From contig NC_087065.1 of NCBI RefSeq assembly GCF_963678635.1, positions 12,051,579 to 12,111,578 of the forward strand: 60,000 nucleotides of DNA, written 5' to 3'. The notes below the pieces were generated by a model. It was not told the origin of the DNA. It saw nothing but the letters and a program-made list of their open reading frames with translations, and ran no database searches. Positions 24,401 through 39,400 of the stretch are shown piece after piece. The stretch is from Symsagittifera roscoffensis. Lineage: Eukaryota; Xenacoelomorpha; Acoela; Convolutidae. Within the stretch, counting starts at the first letter, position 1. Each line of letters starts with the position of its first letter. The position numbers were made by a program, and so were the translations under genes.

Positions 24401-27400
24401 TTTGGGTGTAGCCACTCAAACAGGGGAACTACTCATAACCATTTCTGTCAATTGAACTTAAAATCTCAGATTTGGGAGAGTAGGTTTGAGAAAACAAAAG
24501 TAAAAATGAGTCAAACATTACCCCGCAGACTTTTTCGAAGACTGTAGACAGTAGAGTAAAGTAAAAAGAGACTAGATGTTTATGGCGGCATACAGGGGAG
24601 TAAGCGGTCTTTCCATTGTTACGGCTTTTTTTTTAAATATGGTAATTTTCTACTGAACTATAACTTTTACAAGTGTCTCAAAGAAGTTAGAAAAAACCCA
24701 ATCCCATACAACTTCATAAAACCTAACTTTGTCAAACAGGAACTTTTGGGCCGCCAAAACTATACAAAATAAGTTGACTAAACCGCTTCCACATCAGCCG
24801 AAACCATTTAGTCGAAAAAAAAAAACGAGTAAAAAAATTATTCTAAATCAGACTTGGTAAAATGACAAATTACAGAACATCCAATTATATCTATAAAAAC
24901 TCGAATCAAAATAAAATCTACATTTTACAAAATAGGCCGATGAAAATTAGTACCGGATAACAAAAATGATAATTTAAAAAAACGGAAAATGAACCAACAC
25001 TGACGGAAACTAGGCAGAAAACCAAGTCTAGTACCCAATTGCAATGCCCTTGCTGATCAGAAGGGTAAAAATCATTCGAAAAATTGTATTGCCATTAGCT
25101 CGAATTTAAAAATATATTTTATCTATGCTCTATTTTATTTAAATCATGGGGTTTAAATATTGCCAATTTGGGACAATTAACGCGCGATATACTTTGTCCT
25201 ATTTGCGCATACGCGGAGATTTCATCTGTCTTAGAATTCGTCCTAAATTGTATTGAGGCATGCTATTTGGTCTGTTGAATTCTTTGCATGCGAAATATAT
25301 AACTGTTGTTTACAAAATAGGGAGGATGATTTTCAAAAAAAACTCGAGAATATGAGTTTTATTTGAAAACTTTACCGACTTTGTTTTGAAATAAGACTGC
25401 GAAACACTACTCTATAGAACTTAAAGAGCTGTAGGAAATTCAGGGCTTCGCCCTGATAACAAGCTGTCTCATTTCAAAATTAAACGTTTTTGATGCGAAC
25501 TTTCAAAACTTCACGGGAAAACCCTCACCTTTCAAAGCCTGTTTCTCCGCTCCTTTGCTGTAAGTCTTCCCGAGACTCCCATTCGATGGCAGTTGCCTTT
25601 CGGCTAACGGAACCATCGGCTGTGTAGAAGCATAACAAGTTGAACCAGACTGAGCTCGTTTCAATTGTATTCTTAACTGGGCAATTTCTCTGTTTTTTGC
25701 TTCTAATTCGCCCAATAGCGCCCTCAGTCTGTTTTCCACGTTTTCTATCCGTTTCTTTTCAAATTGGGCACTTTTGCTCGTGTACAAATTTTCGCTCGAT
25801 TGATCGGGCTGCTTACCCGCCTCTAAAAAAACACACAAGGAAACTTTGTGAATATGAAAAACTAAGCAAAACCAAAAAATCCTCAAAAAAACGTCAAAAT
25901 CTACTAGATTTTTTACTATGCCCAGCTCGATTATTCGTCGTTCAAACCACGAAAAATGATTTTGAATGTTGCATGGGTTCTCTATCTGCGTTTTGTTCAG
26001 CCACAAATCAAAAGCGACATCATAAAAACCTTTTTCAAAGCTGGCACTGGTGAGTATTTCAGTACTGGGAACATTTTTACACAATGCTCATCCGAAAAAA
26101 ATAATGAACAATTAAATATTAATACATGCAGATTTTTGATCCGATAACATCTGCTGCAATGGCCTTTTTAAAAGTGTTGTTTTGAGCATGGAACACTTCA
26201 AAACTACTTAAGTGGTATTTCAAACCTTTTTTATCGAGACTTCACTTTAAAATTTACAATACACCATTACTCGTTTGGTCTAATGAACGGCCAGTCACGT
26301 TTACATGACAGGCAGTAGCAAACAATAGAACTTATGATGATAAAAACATCGACCATTATCAAATTTGCCATTCACCTTTTTGGTGTCCACCAAAAACCAC
26401 ATAACAACAAAACATTACAAATCGCAGTTGAGCCTTCAGTTTTTATTGACTATTGTTTGATGCTGTAAAATGGCGGATACTCGATAAAATTCTGGCATGC
26501 CTTCAAACATTTGATTCAATGTACACAACTTCAAACATTCAATTACGTAAGCCAGTTTGATTTCAAAAATGCCACATTTTTGATTAAAAAGTATCTCTAT
26601 TTGTCTCGCTCGAATGAAGTGACTAATAATTATTAGTAGATGAAACCATGTAAGTTTTCTCAGTTTCTTACCAATGTAATGTGTTTGATACTCGTGTTTG
26701 CTTTACTGACTCAAACTTCTAAATTTACATTATTTTCATAACTTCAAAAATTTATATAGCCACTGCATGTTTCTAGAATGGACAGCGGAACTGCACGTCC
26801 AAAACCCGAGATAAAAACGGACTCGAAAGGAGGTCGGAAAAACACCGACTTCATTGACCGCATCTCTCACATACGACACATGTTGACCACGCCTCAAATG
26901 TACAGGTAATGGGACTCCCTTCCACTCCGTTCCCCCATTTGTAATTTTTTTGGTTGGACCACAGATTTTCAGAAAAAACGCGAGGCCAAACGCAAAATCA
27001 AAACTGGAAAGAGGGTATTGCACTAATTTAATCTACCTTTTTCCCCCAATTTCGCACAAGTTAGCTGAAATAGTTTCATCCTAAACTGCTTAAAGTAGAA
27101 CCCATGTTTAGGTTGCGGAAAGAAGGCCGCAGTACGACTGTGCGTCCCGAGAGCGCACATGCCGAGATCGACGCCACTCCAGTTAGACCTGGAACATCCG
27201 TCGGACCCTTTAAGTGCAATACCGCATTTGAGCCAATCAGAAAGATAGAGCAGTCACGCGAGGCAATCAATGTATTCCAACCAATTTCAGAGAACATAAA
27301 CCCACAAGAAGACGAAAGTCCACCGAGCCGAAGAGATTCCAAGAATTCGTTCAAAATTCGGGACTCCAGGAAAAGCCAATCAACTATACTACGCAAAAGA

Positions 27401-30400
27401 TCTTCCGGAAATATTATGAACTTCGAAAGCAGTGATAAAAATTCCAATAATAATGTCATGTTTTGCCAGTCTAAAACTGGAAGGAATCTGAGCATATCAA
27501 CGTCATCATTTATGAAATCTGGATGCACAAATTTGGATAGTTTCGAAAATTCAACCTCAACCTTTGACAACAGCGGCACCAGCGACAACAACTCACGAAA
27601 CTATCCCACCCTTCGAAAACCAATTTTCACGCCTGTCCGTCCTAAAAGCGTGAACAATTTAGTACCTACAAACACGCAAGACATGACATCTGCGGTTAGT
27701 AACTTGAACACTTCGGGGACGATGCTGAGTTCGACTAGACATCTCGGAGGAGTGAGTTTGCAAACTAGGAAAATAATGGGTCGGCTGTGTAAATCGAAAG
27801 ACAGTCTGCACAACATGTCTATGACCGAAGACGACATCAGAAGTGAGAGAGGAGAGGATAATAAAAAGCATCGGAAGCACTCTCTAGGAGTGGAGCTCAC
27901 GACTCTCAAGAATCCGAAAAACATTACTCAAGAGTCAGAAGCGTTGGAAAGTTCAGATGATGATAGCGAGTCCTCCAAAAGGTTAGAAATGCATTGTCAA
28001 ACAAGTGAGTTCAATATCAAAGACTCAAGGCATCCGGTATCGAAATTTGAGTTCAAACCAGTTACTACAAAAATCGAAAAATATAGAGCAAGTTTTGTTT
28101 TTTGTTTCTATAATTTTCAATGACAATCATCAGCTTGTTCTATTGTCATAACTGTCCGAGCCATTCATATTTCAACTCCAACTTTAACCCAGTAGATGAT
28201 TCATGATCGCATATTCAATGAATTTTCTTCGTAGACAGTAAGCCGATAACCTCATCTATTGTTAAATTTAGTCTCTATTTAGCAGAGAAAAAGTAATGGA
28301 ATGGCTCAGTGTGCAACAGAACGTGGTCACACCCGATCTTCTAGCCCATTGCGAGCCCATATCGAGCACAGTAGCAGAACAACCTTCAACTAGCAACGAT
28401 CAGACTAAAATGGGAAAAACAGTAGCATTTAAACCAGGTACCGTCATAGCCCCAACACTGACAACAACAGGTGTTGCGGATGGAAACAATAGTGAAGACG
28501 ACTACGAGAGGGCGTTAGCGCGGCAGATGAGTTTCAGCGGGTCGACAACGGTCATTCCCAAGGAGGATGATGAAGTCGTGGGGGAGACTGATATAAGAGT
28601 GAACAGATATGAGCAGTCGTTAGTGAAGTACATTGAGCAATTGCAGGGCAGATTTGATCATCTGGAGACAGAAACCAACAGGGTATGAATTTCATCATGG
28701 GATATTTTAAGTCTTAATGGTAAGAAAACACTTGCAGCTCTGAATAAGAAGCATCCAAGACCACAACCAGTATTGTTCATTTTGAAAACCTATCAAGTTG
28801 ATATAAATATTTTTTCGACGGTAAAAAAAACTTTTGCACAAAATCCTCAGCAATAAATTTTTAAGAGCAAAGTAGCTCATCAATTTCACGATAGCATTAG
28901 TTGGTTATAAGAATATAAGAAAAAATATTGGCTGGGAAATATGTAGAATACCGTAATTTTAAGCGAAGATTACTACAAATCCATACAACATCGGCTATAA
29001 TATATTGAATATATTTTTCTTCAGGTAGTTTCTGAGTTTGAGACTATGAACAAGAAATGGGCGCTAGACAAAGAGCGTCTCGAAATAACACAGCAGGAGC
29101 GAATCATTCTCGGTGAGCGAAATGTATTCATGCGTCGTCAGCGAGATGTCGACAAACAGCGTCTACAAAGCGCACTCAAACAATACCATTCCGTTCATCG
29201 AGATACCAGTAATGTATCACGTTTGAACCCTGGATTCGGCATTACGTCACATGATGTCAGAAGTGACGTCAGACTCAGTGGGGCTGCGTCATTGGATAGT
29301 AGAAACGACGTCAGTGATATGGATGATGCAATTACCCAGGTGGAGACTTTGTTGATGAATTTGGGAAGGATTTCGCATTCTTCTGAATGTGAACAAACAA
29401 TGGGAATGGGTGATCGAAAAAACGATGGAAATAAGCGATGCTCCAAACAGGAGAACAGTGAATATTTACAAGGCTAGTATTTTATTGCGTTTTCAAGAAC
29501 TAAAAAAATGGAATTTTTTGAAAAACGGTATTTCAAATGCGTTTTAAAAAACTAAGCTACTCCAGCCAAAAAGAAAGAAAAAGTTGTTTTCAAAAAGATT
29601 AAAGTTACCATTGATCAGCCGTTACTTAGGTTCACATCATTACTCAGGGTAGCTATCTATTAAACAATTGAGAAAAAAGATACTTAAAAATTATATGAAA
29701 TGATTTGGTGATAGTTTCGTCATTCTCTAATTAACATAACGCCATAACGTGCTTTTCAGACATGCACGACGAGTTGAATAGCACGCGGTTATCGCTTACC
29801 ATGACTGAGAATCGAAACCATTACCTGTCACAAGAGATAGCCAGTCTAACCATCCAGCTCAAAAACTCCAACCGCACAATCGAAAACCTACGCAAACACC
29901 GCGACGAACAAAAGCACGCAATCAAACAAGTCCTCGAAATGAGCAACTTCAAAACACGCAACGAGACCAACGCTAGTTTAGGTCATGGCTCATGTGACGA
30001 AAGCTCAAGCGTTTTAACACAAACAATTTGCTCGCGAGTTAGCAAATCGGATTTCTTCATCAAAGATCTGGAAAAACTCCTGGCGCAAGGCGAAGTCACA
30101 AAAATCAACTCACATGAGCTAATTGATGACATTACGTCATTGATTGATGATTATTATGTAACAATTCCTGGACAAATTGGCGGCTCTGATAGCACAGGCA
30201 CTCCAGTTATGAGTCATCGCAGAAGACAGAGTTTAAAGAAAGGTGTTGAAAATGGAGAAAAACTCAAACGAATGTTAACATCACATCAATTAGACTTCAT
30301 CTAATATTGCAATTCTAAACCAATAGTTATATGTAGTTTCATAGATCAGTTTTCCACGTAGAGAATAAAATCAATTCTGTCAACTTTGGATATGTAAGCC

Positions 30401-33400
30401 TTTTTAATGAGAAAACGATTTGACCTCAAGATTTGAACAAAGTCGAAGTAATCTGCGCGAAAATAGCGATACAGAAATAAGTTATAAAAACAAATCTGAC
30501 GCTAAAAAAAACAAATTATACGCAGAGGCGAAGCTGCACTTCGCAAACACCAGCAAGAAAACGCTAAAATTAAGAGAAAAAAACAGTCAAAATAAAAAAC
30601 TAATCAATTTTGAAAAATAAATGCCCTCAGCTTGAATAAATCTGTCCTGGAACATCGAAATTTTCCAGTTTACGGCTCAACCTAACTGTACCACTGACGC
30701 TTATAAAAAGCGTAGAAATGGAGCTACACAAAAGTATAAAAACACAAATTTAGGACGCAATTGATTGGACTGTTGTAAGTTGAAGGCAACTACAGTAATT
30801 AACTTGAAAGCAGACATCGAAAAATTTTATATTCGAGAAACATATTGGGTTCGAAATTTTCTGAAAAAGATTTTTATTGTATTGTTATAAGAAACTTATA
30901 GCTTTCTTAGTTTCATTTGATTAATTAAAAACGGATCAACTGTGTTAGCATATTATAATTAAATCTCATCATACATGGTATTAAAAAACCAGCTAAGCCT
31001 TCTGCTTAAAAACCACCAGAAATAGCACTAATATTTGCAACAAAGGTTTGGCAATACAAAAAAGTAGCCTTGTAGTTGTTTTGTAGTATCACACTAAGAT
31101 TCATTTGCGCTGAAATTAAATTGAAAATGTACTTCGCATACTAATCCCAAAAGGGAAAAATCCTCAAAAAAATAACGATGTTGAACATTCGTTATTGGAG
31201 AGCGTTATTTGCCCACCTTTGAGCAAACTAATTTGAATTGAACTTCGCAAAGACAAGCATCAAAAGGCATCAAAGAAATAAATCTAAAAAGTAGCTTTCG
31301 GAAATTAAATATCGGAAAAATTGTGTTTTAACAAAAACGATAGCCAACAAACAGTTGGAACAGAGCCAATGAACAAATGTAAGCAGAAAAAACTGACTGA
31401 ATTGTTTTTTTGAAAAAAAAATCAACTTTCGATTTTCCGAGAAAAAACAGATAGCTTTAAAGCTCATTGAATTTCTAGCTCTTTGAACAATTAATGAATG
31501 ACACTTTATGATGAAATTAACCCAATTTGAGAAAACTCAATCAATATGTAAAAACTTTATTTCTCTAAAAAATCTGATTACTTAACTCCATTTTCGAAAT
31601 TAGAAGACACCATTTTCTAAATTAGAAGTCAATCACGTTTTTCGTGATCTTTACACTTTCGCTGGTCGATAGTGGAGATTTCAAAAACTTTCGCTGGTCG
31701 ATAGCGGAGACTTCAAAAAAACAAAAAAAAATCATCGCGACATATATGAAAGCCTAAGCTACGTTCATTGACTCTTAATAGTTAACAAAACTATCAAAAA
31801 AATGCCTCACTTTAGAGCTAAAAAAATAATTGATATTGAAATTGTTTGAACAGCACATAGCTATAATATAGTAAAAACTGATTGAAAAAATAACAAAACT
31901 GACTGCTAAAAACTGCTTCCACTTTCGAAATAAAAGTATAGCTCAAGTTTTCTCAAATAACATGTTTCATAGAAAAGTTACTTTACTTCAAAGCTTTTAT
32001 TAATAATTTTTTTGATTAAGCAAATCCAATTTCAGAAAATTGAATCTTGGGAAACAACTATTGCAATTGAAAACACAAATAAATCAAGGAGACTGGAAAA
32101 CAGAACTGGCTTTTCGGAGACATTTTTCAATTGTTGAGTTTCAAAGAGAACATTGGAGCTTTATTTTTTTAAGATAAAACTAACCCAAGTTAACTAAGTC
32201 AAAAGGTTAAAACCACTTTCAAAACTAAACATCGATTATGTTTTCTTGCTCTATTTGCACTGTCGTTTTTGGAGAGTCTCAAAAAAAAGCTTCGCTCAAG
32301 AAAATAGCTCTGGAATGTGGGGAAATAATACAAACGAAAAATGCTTAAACAGGTCTGAAAACCTTTCATAGATCCTCTACGAATAGCAAAAACCACAATT
32401 ATTACCTTCAATTAAAAGCCAACTTACAGTTGGAAAAGAGTAATGAACGCAAGGAAACTTAAAAAAACTTGTTTTTTCAAGAGCCTTCAACTTTTGAATT
32501 TCGAAGAGAAAAATAGCTGGCCTTAAAACTCCTTGAATTTGTAGAACAATTTTTAATGGGCACTTTTTTGTTACAGTAATTAATTTGAAAGCAGACATCG
32601 AAAAATTTTATATTCGAGAAACATATTGGGTTCGAAATTTTCTGAAAAAGATTTTTATTGTATTGTTATAAGAAACTTAGAGCTTTCTTAGTTTCATTTG
32701 ATTAATTAAAAACGGATCAACTGTGTTAGCATATTATAATTAAATCTCAACATACATGGTATTAAAAAACCAGCTAAGCCTTCTGCTTAAAAAACCACCA
32801 GAAATAGCACTAATATTTGCAACAAAGGTTTGGCAATACAAAAAAGTAGCCTTGTAGTTGTTTTGTAGTATCACACTAAGATTCATTTGCGCTGAAATTA
32901 AATTGAAAATGTACTTCGCATACTAATCCCAAAAGGGAAAAATCCTCAAAAAAATAACGATGTTGAACATTCGTTATTGGAGAGCGTTATTTGCCCACCT
33001 TTGAGCAAACTAATTTGAATTGAACTTCGCAAAGACAAGCATCAAAAGGCATCAAAGAAATAAATCTAAAAAGTAGCTTTCGGAAATTAAATATCGGAAA
33101 AATAGTGTTTTAACAAAAACGATAGCCAACAAACAGTTGGAACAGAGCCAATGAACAAATGTAAGCAGAAAAAACTGACTGAATTGTTTTTTTGAAAAAA
33201 AAATCAACTTTCGATTTTCCGAGAAAAAACAGATAGCTTTAAAGCTCTTTGAATTTCTAGCTCTTTGAACAATTATTGAATGACACTTTATGATGAAATT
33301 AACCCAATTTGAGAAAACTCAATCAATATGTAAAAACTTTATTTCTCTAAAAAATCTGATTACTTAACTCCATTTTCGAAATTAAAAGACACCATTTTCT

Positions 33401-36400
33401 AAATTAGAAGTCAATCACGTTTTTCGTGATCTTTACACTTTCGCTGGTCGATAGTGGAGATTTCAAAAACTTTCGCTGGTCGATAGCGGAGACTTCAAAA
33501 AAACAAAAAAAAATCATCGCGACATATATGAAAGCCTAAGCTACGTTCATTGACTCTTAATAATTAAAAAAAACTATCAAAAAATTGCCTCACTTTAGAG
33601 CTAAAAAAATAATTGATATTGAAATTGTTTGAACAGCACATAGCTATAATATAGTAAAAACTGATTGAAAAAATAACAAAACTGACTGCTAAAAACTGCT
33701 TCCACTTTCGAAATAAAAGTATAGCTCAAGTTTTCTCAAATAACATGTTTCATAGAAAAGTTACTTTACTTCAAAGCTTTTATTAATAATTTTTTTGATT
33801 AAGCAAATCCAATTTCAGAAAATTGAATCTTGGGAAACAACTATTGCAATTGAAAACACAAATAAATCAAGGAGACTGGAAAACAGAACTGGCTTTTCGG
33901 AGACATTTTTCAATTGTTGAGTTTCAAAGAGAACATTGGAGCTTTATTTTTTTAAGATAAAACTAACCCAAGTTAACTAAGTCAAAAGGTTAAAACCACT
34001 TTCAAAACTAAACATCGATTATGTTTTCTTGCTCTATTTGCACTGTCGTTTTTGGAGAGTCTCAAAAAAAGCTTCGCTCAAGAAAATAGCTCTGGAATGT
34101 GGGGAAATAATACAAACGAAAAATGCTTAAACAGGTCTGAAAACCTTTCATAGATCCTCTACGAATAGCAAAAACCACAATTATTACCTTCAATTAACAT
34201 AGCCAACTTACAGTTGGAAAAGAGTAATGAACGCAAGGAAACTTAAAAAAACTTGTTTTTTCAAGAGCCTTCAACTTTTGAATTTCGAAGAGAAAAATAG
34301 CTGGCCTTAAAACTCCTTGAATTTGTAGAACAATTTTTAATGGGCACTTTTTTGTTAAAATTAACCCAATTAGAGAAAACTGGATCAATACGTAAAACTT
34401 CTATTTCGCTGGGAAATCTGATAATTAATTTCCATTTTCGAAATCAGAAGTCGATCACGTTTTTCGTGATCTTTACACTTTTGCTGTTCAATAGTGGAGT
34501 TTGCCTTCCTTTTAACAATGTAAATACACTGATTTAAAAAGAAATCAAAGTCAAGCCGCGAAAAATCAAAATTGAACGTGAACAAATTTCAAGACTTTTT
34601 CCCTACAAAAAATATCATTAAGACCTATATAAGAGTACTCAGTACGTTCATTACTCTTAATAACTGCCTCAACTTTGTTTATCAACACTTAAAAAGCCAA
34701 ACTTCGCTTTCAAAACTAAAAGTCAAGCTTCCTTTTTCCTCCACTTTTACTTACTAGTTTTTATGGGTTTATTTGATGCAGTCGACTGGTTCTTCAACTG
34801 TCGCTTCAAATCAGCCACTTGAGCTTCCAACTGAGCCACTTTATCATTCGCCCGCTGCCGTGTCGCCTAAAATTATTAATTCATTTCTGACCATCCCGAT
34901 CTGAAATATCGAAGCTGCTGCATCTGCTCTTCCGACAGATAGTATGTGAAAAAACTACCAGTAGCTTACAGATATCTATTATCACCAAGTTCAAAAACAT
35001 CACTTTGAAAATTTGTCTAATCTCATCAGTTGAACAATGTCGAGAAAAATCTCATTTTTCGTGTGGCAGATGTTTAAAATTCAAATCGCAGAACTATTAT
35101 AAGAAGCAGCAAAACGTTTAAATCCAGTGCGCTTACCTCCAGCTCCTGTTCGAGATAGACACTGTTGCGAGGTGACTTGCTCCTCGCTCTCTTCCCTTCG
35201 TCCATCTCCAGTGATGTCCGTACATGGTCCTTGTCCAGGTCCTTGTGGTTGGGTCCCAGAGTTGCAGCTGCTAACTCATTCCTCGCCACGCTCAATTCAG
35301 ATTCCAACTTCTTCACTTTGAACTCGTATTGAGTCTGCAAAACAAAAAAGCTAAACATTTGATTTTTTAAAAATCCAAAACTTAAGACGTTCTTTGAGTT
35401 AAACCTTTGGTATTTTCAATAGACCTCTTCTAAGAACCTAAAATGGCCAAATCGAACTTCGAGTAGAATAAATGAATCTGATTGCTTACATGAATCTACT
35501 GGCAACTGAATTTGACGCATGAGTATACGTTAATCCGATCTCAAAATTAGGGGAGAGTAATCGAAAAGACCTATTTTCCATTTTTCCGAAATGAACAATA
35601 ATTCCTCATTCAATTCCACCATAACCTTTCAGCATCTCATGTTTTTCTGTATAGCAGGATTGAAATTTCACATTTATAGGAATACCTTATATACTAATCT
35701 ATCAATCCCATATGTACATTGAAATAGATAAACATTAAGAAATCGACAGTATTAGCCATCTTCAGAAGCCATATTGAAAACAGCTTGGATGTTACTGAAA
35801 CAAAATCGCTCTTGGCCGATCAACCTACCAGCCTTTAAGCCATGCCCACCCGTCAATACCTCCATTTAATCTATATCTCTCGGTTAAAAAAACCTGTATA
35901 CCCAGTTCAGCTGCGCAACACTTTTCATTTACTCCGCCAAAAAAATTGTAATCCTCCGCAGCTCTTCTCCCGTTTCTTCCCAACAAATTGCAATTTTTTA
36001 AGTAAATTTGTTCGCTGGTCATTAAAATTGGCAACTGACTTAATTACCGAATTACAAACACATTTTTTGCTCATATACAGTCACTTAAAATAAATGGTTA
36101 TATCAAAAAGTTGATGTTTATATCTTTTAGGGGGAGTGGGAAGGAAAAGAGCCGAAGCAAGTTTCCAATAAAGTTTGGTATTTCGTTAGACCTATCACGT
36201 GAAACGCTGGAGAGACGCATGGCGAGCCAATCGGGATTGACTGGCAAAACTGACCTTGACATTAGCATACTTCTGATGCAGTGTCTTCACAGACTCGCTC
36301 GCCTTCTCCTCCTTACACGCCAGCTCGGTCTCTAATCGATGCACCTTGTCTTCTAAACATGTCAACACACTCAACCAAATAAAGCAGTCAACTTATCGCC

Positions 36401-39400
36401 GGCAAATAGCGGGGGAACTATTGAACAGCAAAAACCTGTTTGTTACAAATTTCAGTAAGCTTCGCCGACAACAGGGTTGGCCTATTAACTATTGTGATTT
36501 CAAATAATGGTGCTTTAAACGATTTTTCAAGTTTTCAGATGATAATTTTTTCAAATTTCTTAGAGCAAAGAAAAGCATCAAATCAGAATTGGAACAATTT
36601 TGTGTTTTATTTGATTTTCAATAATGTTTTAAACATTTGTAATCAGTTTGAAGTTTTAGTGCAATTCAAATTCCGATGCACCCTTAGTTTAACAATGCAC
36701 CCTTAGTTTAAGCGTAATTCGTGATTGACTGAAAAAAGCCAAAAAGCAGGGTATTTTGGTTCAAAATTTCCAACAGATATTCGAAAAAGAAAATTTGATC
36801 AATAATTTTGATGAAATTCTCTGCAACTTCTGTTGTCTTCGCGGATCTTTTTCCTTTAACCAACACCGGCGAATCTTTGACAAACTTGGCTTTTTTCCAC
36901 TTCCCCACTCCCCCTCCAGATTTTTAAGTTTCAATTTTCTGTTGTCCTAGGAAATAAAAGTAGATATTTATTCTTTGATACGTTTGTTTTTCTCATCTCG
37001 ATTCCAATTGGTTTAAGTTTGTAATTGTCTACTTTTTGATCGCACTCCATGAAGAAAATATGTATTCACAGTAGCTTATTTTTTATCATGCCAAGTTTTA
37101 TAACATTTGACAACGTAAAATTAAGGTTCAAAAGTACAATAGCTGTGTCCCAGGAAAGAGCAAGTATGAAAGATGGGTCTCATAATCTTTGTTAACATTT
37201 CAAAGATACACAATAAAACAAATGCGCACTATTTGTCCTTTACCCCAGCTACAATTTTTTGCAAGTAAAATGATTGTTAACATCATTCGATAGTAATGAA
37301 AATAGACAATTAGACTAATTAAGCCCTGACAAGCATGTTTGAGCTGCATACTTATCCTTGTAAAACCATGGTTTACACCATAAAATTGATGCTCATGCGA
37401 GGTAAGAGAGAAAGAGCGCAAAAGCGAATCAGGTTTTCGAATGCCGAAAAAAATTCTTCGAAGACCAATCTAAATTTGAGTGACCCAAATATCATATTTG
37501 AACCAAAAAAAGTTTTTCAAAACTGAGAACCAAATGTTGGAGGAGGGGGCAAAAAACCGTATGATTTTGTTCATAATGTCCGTTATTCGCTAGACAAAGC
37601 CAATCGAAGATTGGAAAAGAGTAATGAACGCAAGTAAACAAAAAACACTGAATTTGTTGAAAAAATGTAAACTTTCGAATTTCAAAGAAAAAAATAGATT
37701 CGCTTTAAGCTCATTAAATTTCCAGAAATATACATGATTGACGCTTTTTTGATAACACTAACCCAACTGGAGAAAACTAGATCAATAGGTAAAGTTTTTA
37801 TTCTGCTGGAAATCCAGAAAAAACTGAATTCCACTTTCGAAACTAGAGATTGTTCAAATTTTTTTGCGCAACTTTCACGTTCGTAATTGTAGAGTGCTAT
37901 TTACGTAACTTTGAGCAGATGAATTGTATGTATGAATGCACATTTGTAAATTTTAGAGACTTTTAAAGACTTTTTCCTAAAAAAAAAACAAAAAAATCAG
38001 CGAGACCTATATAAGAGTCTTCACTACGTTCATTACTCTTCACTAGTCATGACAAAAAAGTTCTTCGTCACAATTTTTGGTTAAACCTCCTACTTAAACT
38101 ATTAAAAAAGGATGCTTATGTGAGCTTGGGGAGGGGCAAGATACGTCATCGCTTTCAGTCTAGTGTAGCGTTATATTCACGTTTGAACCAACGGTCATTT
38201 GTATCAAAATAATAAACGAAAATTGAACTATTTCAATGGATCATAGCCGAGAGTTAATATGTGTGCTCGACAAGCGAAAAGTCGGGGTTAGAACCTCAGC
38301 AGGACCTGATATTTGTATGATCAGATCACAAACAAATTTAAAAACAATCTAGGAAAACTGATGGAAAATTACCTTTTAGCTTTTCATAATTACAAAATAA
38401 TTACGTAAGTGCAGGCCAAATTACGAAACGTTTATTCATATTAATTAAACTTTGACAGTTTCGCAGCTTTATTTTAGTCTCCCGCCGGATGACAACTCTC
38501 CTAATGAACTATTTTTTTTATCAGCTAATATTGAAAATCAAATACAAGTAATTCAATCGCAGAAAGGGAAAGCTGTTATTTTCAATAAAAATCCTTATTT
38601 AAGGCATTCGACAAATTCCTGAGCTGTTTTTTACATTGTATGCTGTTTCGTTCGACAAAATGAAAACAACGAATATATTTAACAGCGCTTGGTAAAATAC
38701 AATTGCAGTACTATTTCACAGTGCAATATGTATTGCAATACTTTATGGACTCGCTATACTTATTTTGATTCAAAAAATATTGCAATAAGTATCGCAATTA
38801 TTGCAATTTATTTCGCAATACTTCAATTTTTTCTTGGTGAAAAAAAACAAGCTCAGAGGAAACTTTGCATTGTTTCAACGTTCCAGAATGGTGCATTAAC
38901 ATGAAGGAAGAGAAGCCTCTCTAGATGCAATGCAGTCATTGACTTTCTCAAATTAGTAGTAGTCAAATTTTCTCGACTAACAAAGCCGTTCCACAATATT
39001 ATTGGAACTTTACTTATGATCGTTTCATGTGAACACAGGGGTCTTTGCGCAAAACGGCCCAAAATAAGTATTTTTACATCTTGATCTTAAGTTGAATCTT
39101 CTTGGTTCATTAGCCAATCAAATGCACTCAACATGGTCCAGCATTTCAATTAAAATTTAAGGCACATAAATTATTGGCCGAAATGACCAAAACGATTGAA
39201 ACTTTTTCGCGTTGAAACCATTTTACTGAACTTTTTTCTTTAGGTATAACTTCACAAAAAACATGAAATTAGTTTTATTGTTTGACTAAGGTTCACATTC
39301 TCAATTACTTCGGCAAATATTTTTTTTTCTGCTGGAACAGTTGATTGGCATGCCTGACCATGTTGCTTGAGTTTGATTGGCTAATATTAGCCAATCAAAT

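Larger units (their letters stand above)
19960..25500. other. long intron region with satellites and uncertain exons
   Basis: Between CEP162-like exons G and F. Contains a tandem satellite (20590-21300), a TIR-element copy (21521-21910), two coding-like patches (22606-22802 minus, 22989-23165 plus), a second tandem array (23715-24520) and otherwise AT-rich sequence. Confidence 0.55.
25994..30605 (+). repeat. segmental duplication, copy 1 (at least 4.6 kb)
   Basis: Aligns without net length change to 55389-60000 at a constant offset of 29,395 bp, with about 20 single-base differences seen by eye. It contains the whole five-exon nested gene. The left break is about 170 bp from CEP162-like exon F, which is not part of the duplication. 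The right end is unknown because copy 2 runs off the window. Confidence 0.97.
30791..32571 (+). repeat. 1.78-kb tandem duplication, unit 1
   Basis: Head-to-tail with 32572-34357, offset 1781-1784, very few differences. Contains a SINE-body-like part, one TIR-element copy (31362-31776) and, at its end, a truncated left half of another (32436-32571). Confidence 0.95.

Noticed and set aside
27076-27924. Minus-strand ORFs of 171 and 107 codons opposite the nested gene (repeated at 56471-57319)
   Set aside because: They are antisense to a plus-strand exon with good splice sites and recur only because the segment is duplicated.
28002-28123. Extension of nested-gene exon 2 through the strong-looking donor ACAA|GTGAGT
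   Set aside because: Its phase fits none of the available acceptors before exon 3; the weaker AAAAG|GTTAGA fits. Kept as an uncertainty.
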